Below, one piece after another: positions 1 through 7,682 of a DNA stretch of 19,150 nucleotides (position 1 is the first letter of the stretch; each line of letters opens with the position of its first letter). A program made the position numbers and the translations under genes. This stretch comes from a bacterium (lineage in GTDB: Bacteria > Latescibacterota > Latescibacteria > Latescibacterales > Latescibacteraceae). The DNA is taken from NCBI GenBank assembly GCA_021372535.1, contig JAJFUH010000164.1, positions 1 to 19,150 on the forward strand, read 5' to 3'. The notes under the pieces were generated by a model. The model searched no databases. It saw only the letters and a list, made by a program, of their open reading frames with translations, and had not been told where the DNA came from.

Positions 1-162
1 TATTGCTCCGGCGAATAAAGAATGATACCGGAAGTAAAAAAACATGGATTCCCGCTTTCGCGGGAATGACGGCTTGGTGCGCAGTTACACAGATTGTATC
101 GAATCACCTTTATAGGGCTCAATTTCCGAAATATATTTCACTGTTTAATCGCCGGAGCAATA
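1..162. repeat. MITE-like element with 14-bp terminal inverted repeats
   Basis: The first 14 bases (TATTGCTCCGGCGA) are the exact reverse complement of positions 149-162. After one mismatch the pairing continues for four more base pairs, giving arms of about 19 bp. The interior has no credible reading frame and contains a REP-like hairpin at 48-67. The layout is that of a small non-autonomous inverted-repeat element. The left boundary may lie outside the window, so full size and any target duplication cannot be seen. Confidence 0.5.
46..70. repeat. REP-like hairpin, copy 1
   Basis: ATTCCCGC, loop TTTC, GCGGGAAT forms an 8-bp stem, followed by GAC. A second copy of the same unit lies at 16394-16418. 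The loop-closing pair is C-G here and T-A there, so the stem is kept while the bases change. This resembles the widespread GGATTCCCGC...GCGGGAATGAC class of dispersed palindromes. Confidence 0.7.
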
Positions 163-837
163 ATAATAGGGGATAGTCACTTCGTACCGACACTCGACAG
201 CTTATAACCACGTAAATGGTGTTTGTCACAACACTCTTAATAACACCCGTTTTTCTGACTGCTTGTTTTTTACTTCCCCGAATCTGCCGCTCCACGAGCA
301 TACTGTAAAAAGAGAGTTGCAAAGGAACAAACGGAAAAATGTTCATAATCGCACACTGTGTGTTTCAAATCTGGACACTCTCAATCAGACAATCCTGGTG
401 TCTATAAATCATAACTCATTTAAATACAATGTGTCATTGCATTTCAGATAAACTGGAATACTTTTAGCTCTTTATAAACGCGCAATACTTTTTTTATTTA
501 TTCGTCCGATGATCATGGCATTTTTCTTTAAATCTGCCATGTATGCTTCGGACACCCCCGAATGCCCAAAGGGCTGAAACCTTATCCTGGCTAGACAATA
601 ATCTCCAAAACAATTTTTGGAAATTATAAAAAGGTTTCAGCCCCGTATTTTTTTACAGGCAGAAATGCCGGAGTCACTTTTACCTGTACCCCCCTGACAG
701 AGCGATACCGGATAAAAAAACCGGAACGACACTCCCCACTGGGTATGATCGTATCCGGATTCATTAATAAAAAGCCCAATTCATGCTTATCATTACTCAC
801 GCAGGAATTATCCTGTGGAACCATATGCCCTTATCAG
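163..837. other. Gene-free stretch with hairpins
   Basis: No reading frame here has a ribosome binding site together with a recognisable protein. The stretch holds a CATGGCA/TGCCATG inverted repeat (514-520 and 535-541), a long 13-bp inverted repeat (571-583 and 631-643) and a short CAGGA-ATTA-TCCTG hairpin at 802-815 just past the FlgM-like gene. None of these is followed by a T-run in the orientation needed for a clear terminator. Confidence 0.5.
571..643. repeat. Long inverted repeat with nested hairpin
   Basis: GGGCTGAAACCTT (571-583) is exactly complementary to AAGGTTTCAGCCC (631-643). The intervening 47 bases contain a second hairpin, CCAAAA-CAAT-TTTTGG (605-620). The two-level structure resembles a small mobile or REP-type palindrome. 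It is not next to a gene end and lacks a useful T-tract. Confidence 0.6.
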
Positions 838-1176
838 TTATTCCTTTCGGAAAATCCTGAGATTTTTAATGCCCGGAGGTAAAATAACGTCGACGATTTT
901 CTCTGCAATTACCTCACCGCTGGGAGTATATTGTTTTTCCATGATCTGTTTTTTGAGAGAACTGATTCTCCCCCGCCTGACATCAGAAACATCATACAGT
1001 GCGCTCCGCTGGACAGGAGCTGTCAACTGTACATATTCATCCTGCCGTTGTCCGGCAGGAACATTTTTTTCAGGTTCTTTATCCTGAATCCTCTCAGCCT
1101 GGTCCCGATTTGTGTTACCATATGCAGGATTGGCCCGTGAGGTTTCAGGAGTATTTCCCGTGTCAGGTATATTCAT
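838..1176 (-). CDS. FlgM-like anti-sigma-28 factor
   Basis: The 112-residue product has a polar, disordered N-terminal half rich in Pro, Asn and Glu. Its C-terminal segment (roughly residues 68-98) matches the FlgM sigma-binding pattern: an Arg-rich lead, ISSLKKQI, a Tyr, then VIAEKIV. FlgM proteins bind and hold the flagellar sigma factor FliA in the cytoplasm. The start is supported by GAGGTGA five bases before the ATG and by a promoter at 1223-1251. Length is close to typical FlgM (about 90-110 residues), with a short extra tail after the AEKI helix. No flagellar or sigma-28 gene lies in the window, so the partner is not shown. The family call rests on the C-terminal motif only. Confidence 0.65.
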   Translation of the reverse strand: MNIPDTGNTPETSRANPAYGNTNRDQAERIQDKEPEKNVPAGQRQDEYVQLTAPVQRSALYDVSDVRRGRISSLKKQIMEKQYTPSGEVIAEKIVDVILPPGIKNLRIFRKE

Positions 1177-1222
1177 GAAATCACCTCACGAAGTAATCTT
1201 CATGCAGAGTTCTGTATATACA

Positions 1223-1251
1223 AGTATAGCTAAAAAATGCAAAAAAAGCAA
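1223..1251 (-). promoter_or_regulatory. Sigma-70-type promoter of the FlgM-like gene
   Basis: On the minus strand, TTGCTT (1251-1246) and TATACT (1228-1223) are separated by exactly 17 bases. Transcription would begin near 1216, giving a leader of about 40 nt that includes the GAGGTGA ribosome binding site. Both hexamers are close to the TTGACA/TATAAT consensus. No sigma-28-type promoter is seen, so the gene appears to be read by the housekeeping sigma factor. Confidence 0.5.
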
Positions 1252-1667
1252 TATTTATTTTGAGTTTAACAGGTTCTTTTCATTCCGGGCAAACTGCGGT
1301 AAATTCCAGCACGGTAATAAATCTCCGGCCAGGAAGTAAGGATTCAATTAACATCACAAGAATACGTTGCACACTATCACTATTTAATATATACTTTATC
1401 ATCAAGAGCAGCAAAGGAACAAAGTGGCAAAGAGGCTCCGGGAAAGAATAATCTTCCGGACAGAACCTGATAATTCATTGTCGGCGTACTGAAAATAAAC
1501 GTGCGGCTGCATTGAATTGCTTATTGTCGGTATTTCATACCATATGCTGTCCCGTTTTCAGTCTGAACCGGATGATACCTTAAAAAACAGGAAAGGAAAC
1601 TCCGGAAGCATATACGGAGTTTAAGAGATATCGTGATATGGAAAAAAAATTTCCATCATGAATCCCG
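1252..1667. other. Divergent intergenic region
   Basis: About 415 AT-rich bases between the minus-strand FlgM-like gene and the plus-strand EEP gene. No convincing gene, RNA or repeat was found. A weak TTGAAT-N17-TCATAC pair near 1512-1540 could serve the EEP gene but matches consensus poorly. Confidence 0.35.
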
Positions 1668-2483
1668 ATGAACGAAACAAAGGAGAATGACTCTTTGGAA
1701 AATACAGTGGACGATCAACCGTTACGATTGCTGACCATCAATACCCATAAAGGCTTTTCCAGCCTTAACAAGCGATTCACACTGCACAGACTGCGCGATG
1801 CGATACGCTCGACCGGAGCGGATATAGTTTTCCTCCAGGAGGTAATCGGAGAAAACGTTGAAAAAGCAAAAAAACATGACGACTGGCCCGAGTTCCCCCA
1901 TTATCGCTTTCTTGCCGAATCGATCTGGTCCAACTATGCCTACGGAAAGAATTCGCACTATCCCGAGGGTCATCATGGCAATGCCCTGCTCTCGAAATAT
2001 CCCATCGTACATTCCGAAAAGATCGATATTTCGACAAACCGTTTTGAACAGCGCGGTTTCCTTCACTGCGTTCTCGATATCCCCCGTTATCCCCATCATG
2101 TGCACTGCATCTGCGTACATCTCGGTCTCACGGCCAGATCCAGAAAAAAACAGACAAACATGATAAAAACCTATACCGCAGAAAAAATCGGAAACGGAGC
2201 TCCGCTCATTATTGCCGGAGATTTCAATGACTGGAGAGGAAAAATCAACGGTGATTTTTCAAAATCCCTCCATCTGAACGAGGTTGTTGTGGAAACCCGC
2301 GGTAAAGCCGCACGAACCTTTCCCGCATGGATGCCTCTTATTCGTCTCGACCGTATATACTTACGGGAATTCACTCCAGTCAGCTCAGAAATCCATCATA
2401 AAGGAATCTGGTCGCGATTATCCGATCATGCGGCGCTCTTCACCGAGGTCATTCCGAGCCATATGTCCATACCGGAACGATAA
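1668..2483 (+). CDS. Endonuclease/exonuclease/phosphatase-family protein (YbhP-like)
   Basis: The 271-residue protein carries the full set of EEP-superfamily motifs: LLTINTHKGF (Asn, residues ~20-30), VFLQEV (metal-binding Glu, ~54-59), GNALLSKYPI, HLGL (~147-150), IIAGDFNDW (~180-188), RLDRIY (~224-229) and LSDHAAL near the C-terminus. The family cleaves phosphodiesters or phosphomonoesters in nucleic acids, inositol phosphates or lipids with Mg2+. No signal peptide or membrane segment is visible, so it is probably cytoplasmic. No strong Shine-Dalgarno sequence precedes the ATG. It sits 113 bp upstream of a cardiolipin synthase on the same strand, the order seen for E. coli ybhP and clsB, which suggests a phospholipid-linked role. 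Substrate is unknown. Confidence 0.85.
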   Translation: MNETKENDSLENTVDDQPLRLLTINTHKGFSSLNKRFTLHRLRDAIRSTGADIVFLQEVIGENVEKAKKHDDWPEFPHYRFLAESIWSNYAYGKNSHYPEGHHGNALLSKYPIVHSEKIDISTNRFEQRGFLHCVLDIPRYPHHVHCICVHLGLTARSRKKQTNMIKTYTAEKIGNGAPLIIAGDFNDWRGKINGDFSKSLHLNEVVVETRGKAARTFPAWMPLIRLDRIYLREFTPVSSEIHHKGIWSRLSDHAALFTEVIPSHMSIPER

Positions 2484-2596
2484 GCTAAGTGATTTCGATC
2501 AATACCACCATAACAGCGGTCTGATGTCCAAGTGTTTCACTTCATGATAGTACGGTTTTTTACAAGACTGCGCTGATTCTCTGAGGAAAAACATCC

Positions 2597-3991
2597 TTGA
2601 CCATGAAAATTGCCTGGATTATCATCCATTTTCTTCCGACACTGGGTTTTATTCTTGCCCTCTTACTGATGGTCCGGCTCATTAAAGAACAGCGTTCACC
2701 ATCAAGTACCCTGGCATGGCTGCTTGCGATATTTCTTGTTCCATACATCGGTGTTCCGCTTTATGTTCTCATCGGCGGCCGTAAAATGAAGAGAATGGCT
2801 GCAAGAAAAGAAAATCTTTCGGCTCCGGAATGCCCAGCGACGGAAACAGTCATCGAACCAGGCCGTGAAAAAACCGATAAAACCGATGCCCTTCTCCCGG
2901 TCAGGAAAAGTAACCGTGTAACATGGCTGGAAACAGGAGAGGATGTTTACCGGTATCTTATCGATTCAATCGAAAACGCACGAAAAAGCATTCATATTAC
3001 AACATTTATCCTCGGCAGGGACGATACCGGCGAGTCCATTATCCGTACGCTGACCCGTAAAGCAGAAGAAGGCATCGAGGTATGTCTTCTCCTCGACGCG
3101 CTCGGGTCATTTCACATCACCGATCATCATCTGTCCGATTTTAAAGCCGCGGGCGGCAAATATGCTTTTTTCATGCCGATGATTCACCTCCCCTTCCGTG
3201 GAAGGGCCAATCTGCGCAACCACAGAAAAATGGCGCTGATCGATCATACGACCGCAATCACCGGCGGCATGAACCTCGCCCACGAATATATGGGACCCTC
3301 ACCCGACCCTGGCCGGTGGCGCGATATATCCCTTGCCGTAGAAGGTCCGGTTGTTCAGGACTTTTATACAGTATTTCAATCGGACTGGAAATTTGCCGCA
3401 AAAGAAGACTTGCCTCTTTTTCCAGATAACCCTGTCTGCGGAGAAGTTACCGGCGGCGTATCCCTTCAACTCGTGCCAAGCGGTCCGGATGTCGACGGGG
3501 ATCCTCTCTATGACACGATCATCACCCATATGTTCACCGCACAGAAGCGGATATGGATCGTAACTCCATACTTCATCCCCGATGAAATACTGGTCAAGGC
3601 CCTCAGTGTGGCGGCCAGACGGGGCGTCGATGTCCGCGTGGTCGTTCCCAAGACATCCAATCACCTTCTCGCCGACCTTGTCCGGGAAGGCTACCTGCGT
3701 CAGATACAGGCGTCGGGAACGACGGTGTTCAAGTTCGTTCCGGTCATGATGCACGGCAAGCTCGTCATAATAGACGATTCGCTCGGGATAATCGGTTCTG
3801 CCAATATGGATTTGAGGAGCTTTTTTCTCAACTACGAAATTGCGCTTTTCATCTATTCGGAGGACATTGTCAGACTGCTTGATTCATGGGCACATGGCCT
3901 GATGAAAGAGAGTGAAACCGGTGTAAAAGGCCCAAAAGGCATCACAGGAGTATTCGAGGGATTCGCCCGGCTGCTTGCGCCGCTTTTATAA
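2597..3991 (+). CDS. cls: Cardiolipin synthase (two-HKD phospholipase D family)
   Basis: The 464-residue protein begins with two hydrophobic helices (about residues 5-27 and 36-60), as in ClsA-type enzymes. Two catalytic HKD motifs follow: NHRKMALID near residue 209 and MHGKLVIID near residue 385, each followed by the usual Gly/Asn-rich tail (TGGMN, GSANMD). Such enzymes join two phosphatidylglycerols, or PG and PE, into cardiolipin at the inner membrane. Length is close to the family norm of 480-500. Two starts are possible: TTG at 2597, about ten bases after GAGG, and ATG at 2603 two codons later; the protein is nearly identical either way. It follows the EEP-family gene and is probably co-transcribed with it. 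Confidence 0.93.
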   Translation: MTMKIAWIIIHFLPTLGFILALLLMVRLIKEQRSPSSTLAWLLAIFLVPYIGVPLYVLIGGRKMKRMAARKENLSAPECPATETVIEPGREKTDKTDALLPVRKSNRVTWLETGEDVYRYLIDSIENARKSIHITTFILGRDDTGESIIRTLTRKAEEGIEVCLLLDALGSFHITDHHLSDFKAAGGKYAFFMPMIHLPFRGRANLRNHRKMALIDHTTAITGGMNLAHEYMGPSPDPGRWRDISLAVEGPVVQDFYTVFQSDWKFAAKEDLPLFPDNPVCGEVTGGVSLQLVPSGPDVDGDPLYDTIITHMFTAQKRIWIVTPYFIPDEILVKALSVAARRGVDVRVVVPKTSNHLLADLVREGYLRQIQASGTTVFKFVPVMMHGKLVIIDDSLGIIGSANMDLRSFFLNYEIALFIYSEDIVRLLDSWAHGLMKESETGVKGPKGITGVFEGFARLLAPLL

Positions 3992-3994
3992 CCT

Positions 3995-4036
3995 GTTCTA
4001 TTCACAAGATTCAATAGAACACAGATTTACACGGAT
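3995..4036. repeat. Dispersed repeat end with 8-bp inverted repeat
   Basis: GTTCTATT (3995-4002) and AATAGAAC (4013-4020) form a perfect hairpin just after the cls stop. The sequence TTCACAAGATTCAATAGA followed by ACAGATTTACACGGATT is the reverse complement of the right end of the repeats at 7236-7405 and 13496-13893, so this is a partial copy in the opposite orientation. The hairpin could help end cls transcripts, but no T-run follows. Confidence 0.55.
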
Positions 4037-4087
4037 TAGTATTTTTTATATACCCTATCACTTGATGTGACCCAATATCATGTGTAT

Positions 4088-4190
4088 TATTACCCTCACC
4101 CTCGATCCCTCTCCCGTAAACAGGAGAGGGAAGAAAAGCAGTATATCATACATTCGAGCATGTTACTTATAATTATTTCAAAGGTTTCAG
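4088..4190 (+). repeat. 103-bp dispersed repeat, copy 1
   Basis: The stretch from TATTACCCTCACCCTCG to AAGGTTTC recurs at 12235-12335 with about 11 differences in 102 positions by eye. Its core is a hairpin, CCCTCTCC-CGTAAACA-GGAGAGGG. In the second copy an inner C-G pair has become T-A and one pair has become a T-G wobble, so the stem is preserved. It lies about 100 bp upstream of the sulfatase-like gene and probably forms part of its leader. Confidence 0.75.
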
Positions 4191-4290
4191 GTCATGAATA
4201 CGCCATGAATCCGATCGGCTCATCGATTCTTTTACCGCCGCTGTCGTTGATACCATTCCATAAACTGCAAAGGGTAAAGGAGCGCTCATC

Positions 4291-5763
4291 ATGAAAGGCA
4301 CAACACGAAGACATTTTATGGAGTCTGTTGCCGGAATCGGCGCGGGAGCTTCATTGTTGGGAAACACTGTTTCGGCGCAGGAAAAACGACCGGAATTCAC
4401 AGGGCCGCTCACTAAAGAAAAACTCCCCGAATCGGTGCGTGTGACAAAACCGAACGGCCTCAACATCATCGTAATCATTTCAGACACATTCCGGTGGGAC
4501 TACCTCCGCTGTAACGGCAACACGCGGATTCAGACCCCGAACCTCGATGCGCTCGCGGAGGAAGGCGTATATTTCAACAACTGCTATGCAGACGGCCTTC
4601 CCACAATTCCGGCGCGGCGTGTCATGCATACCGGGAGAAGCATACTCCCCGACAAGAACAAATGGCGTCCGCTCGAAAGCACCGATATAACCTTTGCGGA
4701 AATTCTTGGAAAAGCCGATTTCACAACCGGATTCATTGTAGACACCTACCACTATTTTAAACCCGACCTGAATTTTCACCGCAGTTTCGGCAGCTGGCAA
4801 TGGATACGGGGACAGGAATCCGATCCCTATAAGAGCGGGCCCCGGAAATCGGTAAATCCTGAAGATTACACTCCCAAGCATCTTCTCAACGATTATTACC
4901 GTGAGCGTATCATCCAGTACATTCTCAATACACAGGAGCGTACGGGCGAGGAGGATTACTTCTGCGCCCGGTCATGCAGCGCCGCCGCTCAGTGGCTCGG
5001 CGAAAACAAGGACAACGACGGTCCCTTCATGCTCTTCATCGACATGTTCGATCCCCATGAGCCATGGGATGCTCCCCCGCGGTTCAAAAAGATGTACCGG
5101 ACAACATATCCCTTTGAACGGTATATATTCGGCTATGGGGTCACCATGGAAGATATCCGCCCGGATGACATTCCCATCCTGATCGATCTCTACTCGGCGG
5201 AGGTCACCTTCAGCGATTACTGCATCGGCCGTCTCATCAACGAGGTCAAGCGTCTGGGACTGTGGGACAATACCATCATCGCCTTCAGCACCGACCACGG
5301 CACCCATCTCGGCGAGCAGGGCTGTGTCCAGAAACAGGCGAAGCTCCTCAACTCCTGCATCGGTCGTGTACCGCTCATCATCAGGCATCCCGATAAAAGC
5401 ACCCGGGGGAAACGTATCGATGCGCTCACGAGCCACAAGGATTTCGTTCCGACTTTCCTCAACCTGCTCGGAGTCGACTGCAATGTGCTCTTCGACGGCG
5501 CCAATATGTGGGACCTCGTGACCGGCTCAACCAAAAAGCTCCGCGATTACGCAGTCACCGGTTATGGCAATTTCGGATCCATTCATACCGACCGGTGGCA
5601 CTATTTCCAGAACATCTGGGGTGACGATCCCGGACTCGGACCGCAGCTCTACGACATTGTCAGGGACCACGGCGAACAGACCAATGTCATCAGCCAGCAT
5701 CAGGATGTTGTACAGGATTTGAAAAAGAAACTGGAGGAATCGTTCGTGGAGAAGAAAGGGTGA
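4291..5763 (+). CDS. Tat-exported sulfatase-fold hydrolase with Thr at the formylglycine position
   Basis: The 490-residue protein starts with a twin-arginine signal (TTRRHFM, then a Gly/Ala hydrophobic stretch to about residue 29). The body is alkaline-phosphatase/sulfatase superfamily: ISDTFRWDYL (metal Asp65), FDPHEPW (His256) and STDHGTHLGEQG (Asp335-His336). The activation motif normally written C/S-x-P-x-R-x4-T-G-R reads T-I-P-A-R-R-V-M-H-T-G-R, placing Thr105 at the residue that becomes formylglycine. The usual second Asp of the DD pair is Thr66. Fold and export are clear, but classical formylglycine-dependent sulfatase chemistry is doubtful. A Thr nucleophile, as in NPP-type or phosphoethanolamine-transferase relatives, is a reasonable alternative. 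An AAAGGAG box eight bases before ATG fixes the start. Confidence 0.85.
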   Translation: MKGTTRRHFMESVAGIGAGASLLGNTVSAQEKRPEFTGPLTKEKLPESVRVTKPNGLNIIVIISDTFRWDYLRCNGNTRIQTPNLDALAEEGVYFNNCYADGLPTIPARRVMHTGRSILPDKNKWRPLESTDITFAEILGKADFTTGFIVDTYHYFKPDLNFHRSFGSWQWIRGQESDPYKSGPRKSVNPEDYTPKHLLNDYYRERIIQYILNTQERTGEEDYFCARSCSAAAQWLGENKDNDGPFMLFIDMFDPHEPWDAPPRFKKMYRTTYPFERYIFGYGVTMEDIRPDDIPILIDLYSAEVTFSDYCIGRLINEVKRLGLWDNTIIAFSTDHGTHLGEQGCVQKQAKLLNSCIGRVPLIIRHPDKSTRGKRIDALTSHKDFVPTFLNLLGVDCNVLFDGANMWDLVTGSTKKLRDYAVTGYGNFGSIHTDRWHYFQNIWGDDPGLGPQLYDIVRDHGEQTNVISQHQDVVQDLKKKLEESFVEKKG

Positions 5764-5825
5764 AGCATTACCGGCCGAAATTACCGATTATCCCTTGAAT
5801 ATTTGAAAATATACATAACCAATTT

Positions 5826-5857
5826 AACCACGGAGACACGAAGAACACGGAGAAAAG
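5826..5857 (+). repeat. ACCACGGAGACACG dispersed repeat
   Basis: AACCACGGAGACACGAAGAA followed by CACGGAGAAAAG is a variant of the unit seen at 7260, 13356, 13412 and 13519. It lies in the 270-bp gap between the sulfatase-like and lyase genes. This short purine-rich motif forms the left end of the longer repeat described at 7236-7405. Confidence 0.65.
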
Positions 5858-5892
5858 CTCACCATATATAGAATTCTTTTCTTCCTTCGCTG

Positions 5893-5946
5893 TGACCATC
5901 AATGGTCATGTGGTTTATTCACAAGATTCAAGCGGGTGGTGAATAA
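5893..5946. repeat. Paired hairpins in sulfatase-lyase gap
   Basis: Two perfect inverted repeats lie side by side. TGACCAT-CA-ATGGTCA is at 5893-5908. TTATTCAC (5915-5922) pairs with GTGAATAA (5939-5946). The second includes TTCACAAGATTCAA, the tail of the dispersed repeat also seen at 4001. With 5826-5857 it may mark the two ends of one degraded repeat copy. Confidence 0.5.
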
Positions 5947-6055
5947 GTAATTTTTCCACCGCCCAAGTATCATAAAGAAAACAATATGAGATTTTTTTCA
6001 GTAAGAACAAATTCGTGTTGTTTTTTCTCCGCACATGTTGTATTTTCACTGCGCC

Positions 6056-6970
6056 ATGAAAGAAAAGCCCATTATATCAGGTGTTCTCCCGGTTGTCCAG
6101 ATGCCGTACCGGGAAGACGAAACCATCGATTATGATGTCCTTGCCCGTGAGATCGACTTCCTGTTTGAGACCGGGTCGGATGGCATCGTGCTGGCGCTCG
6201 CTTCCGAACTGCTCCGTCTGACCCATGATGAGCGTCTCGAACTCACGCGGAAGCTGCCCAAGATGGTGAACGGACGCGGGACGGTGACGATTTCGGTCGG
6301 TTCGGAAAGCTCTCTCCAGGCAGCACGGTATGCCGAGGCCGCTGAAAAGGCTGGCGCGAACGCAGTGATGGCAATACCGCCCCTCTCTGTCAGGTTATCG
6401 GCATCAGAGAAGTTCGACTATTACCGAACAATTTATAATGCAATCGGCATTCCTCTCGTCGTTCAGGATGCGAGCGGTTACATGGGAGGCGAATCCATGT
6501 CGGCAGAGCTTCAGGCGCGGTTCAGAACCGAAATGGGGCCGCGAATCTATTTCAAACCCGAAGGCCAGCCCGTAGGACCGACCATCACGCAGCTTCAGAA
6601 GATACTCCGCCGGGAAGGCATTATTTTCGAAGGAAGCGGCGGGTACCTCATCATCGATTCATACCGCCGCGGTATCGATGGAACCATGCCTGGCTCAGAC
6701 CTTATCCGGGGCATCGTCGAGATATGGAGAGCCCTCGGGCGCGGCGACGATGACCGTGCATACGAGGTCTACTTCCCCATGGCGGCGATTGTTCTCCTTC
6801 AGACCCCCTCACTCGATGCATTTCTTACCATCGAAAAATACCTTCTCGTCAAGCAGGGCATTTTCCGGAACCGTAAGGTTCGGAAGCCCTCAGCCTATGA
6901 TCTCGACACCGATACAGCAGCCGAGGTGGACCGTCTCTTTGCACGGCTTGAGGCTGTCCTGAACCGGTAG
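6056..6970 (+). CDS. Divergent dihydrodipicolinate synthase/N-acetylneuraminate lyase-family protein
   Basis: The 304-residue protein aligns in outline with the DapA/NanA TIM-barrel family, which uses a Schiff-base Lys for aldol cleavage or condensation of pyruvate-type substrates. The candidate Lys is Lys167 in IYFKPEG; the LTHDER segment and overall length also fit. Two hallmark sites differ: the GTTGE motif reads ALASE, and the PYY motif carrying the catalytic Tyr reads PPLS. It is therefore not a biosynthetic DapA and the substrate is unknown. Neighbouring sulfatase, SUMF1 and Gfo/Idh genes suggest sugar-acid breakdown. The start at 6056 begins with the typical KPIISGVLP sequence; an in-frame ATG at 6035 would add seven residues. 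Neither start has a clear ribosome binding site. Confidence 0.8.
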   Translation: MKEKPIISGVLPVVQMPYREDETIDYDVLAREIDFLFETGSDGIVLALASELLRLTHDERLELTRKLPKMVNGRGTVTISVGSESSLQAARYAEAAEKAGANAVMAIPPLSVRLSASEKFDYYRTIYNAIGIPLVVQDASGYMGGESMSAELQARFRTEMGPRIYFKPEGQPVGPTITQLQKILRREGIIFEGSGGYLIIDSYRRGIDGTMPGSDLIRGIVEIWRALGRGDDDRAYEVYFPMAAIVLLQTPSLDAFLTIEKYLLVKQGIFRNRKVRKPSAYDLDTDTAAEVDRLFARLEAVLNR

Positions 6971-7235
6971 CTCAAGCCGGGGTTCCACTCCTCTTCACAA
7001 TCGTCATAAAAAAGTATAACTTCCTCAACCAATTCCATCACATATTTTCAGAGCAGATACGTCACATTTCAGATGGCAAGGTGATGATAGATAAAAAGCT
7101 CTTTGCCGAGATATTAGCCCGGATAGAACGATTGCGACAGTATTCCGTGTAAAACACTGCATTCAGATATGAATAAATGGAGAGCTGTCTCTGAAATGGG
7201 ATATTTCGTCGTTAATCAAGCAAATATGTGGTTAA
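6971..7235. other. Intergenic stretch, possible relic coding fragment
   Basis: No full gene is present. A 22-codon frame at 7084-7152 starts after AAGGTG and reads MIDKKLFAEILARIERLRQY. It faintly resembles the N-terminus of small HEPN/HepT-type proteins but stops at once. It may be a decayed remnant or chance. Confidence 0.25.
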
Positions 7236-7405
7236 CCCGGATTCTTCATGAATATATTTAACCACGAAGACACAAAGACACAAATTTATATAACATATTA
7301 TTTATACTATCATTAACAATTAATAAAACATTAACACCTGAAAATATATATAAATAAAGAATAAAATCCGCGAAAATCCGCGGTCTATTGAATTTTTGTG
7401 AATAG
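7236..7405 (+). repeat. 150-170-bp dispersed repeat, intact copy
   Basis: This unit begins CCGGATTCTTCATG, continues through AACCACGAAGACACAAAGAC, has an AT-rich middle and ends in AATCCGCGAAAATCCGCGG and TTGTGAATA. The same order of blocks recurs at 13496-13893, where the middle is interrupted by an insertion. Partial copies of its ends are at 3999-4036, 5826-5946 and 13356-13439. No protein is encoded. Confidence 0.75.
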
Positions 7406-7682
7406 GTCGGGTTAATTCCACAATTAATATGGAGAAAATTCTTGCAAATGGGATTTTTTTAATGTTATTCTTTTTTATCAACAAAATTAAGGGAATTTTT
7501 TACTATTCAAGTTTGATATAGGGAATGCCGGATTAAACAATCGTGTTCTATCTGTTCTCTTTTTCGAAGGACAAGGGGATCAGCGGCTTTTTGAGCGATC
7601 AGTCACTAAAAGAATTTACATTCACCCTTATGTTTACGACGATGAGATCAAGGGGTGAGTTTAATTGAAAAGGAATTCTCTT
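7406..7682. other. Leader region of the SUMF1-domain gene
   Basis: AT-rich sequence with no separate gene. AAAGGA at 7669-7674 lies eight bases before the ATG at 7683. A GGGGTGA box at 7652-7658 would suit an in-frame TTG at 7665, so two starts are possible. Confidence 0.4.

Noticed and set aside
624-824. 66-residue minus-strand frame just after the FlgM-like gene
   Set aside because: No clear ribosome binding site, no family resemblance, and it runs across the long inverted repeat at 571-643.
7084-7152. 22-codon frame resembling the start of a HepT-like protein
   Set aside because: Far too short to support a family call; kept only as a possible relic in the description of that gap.
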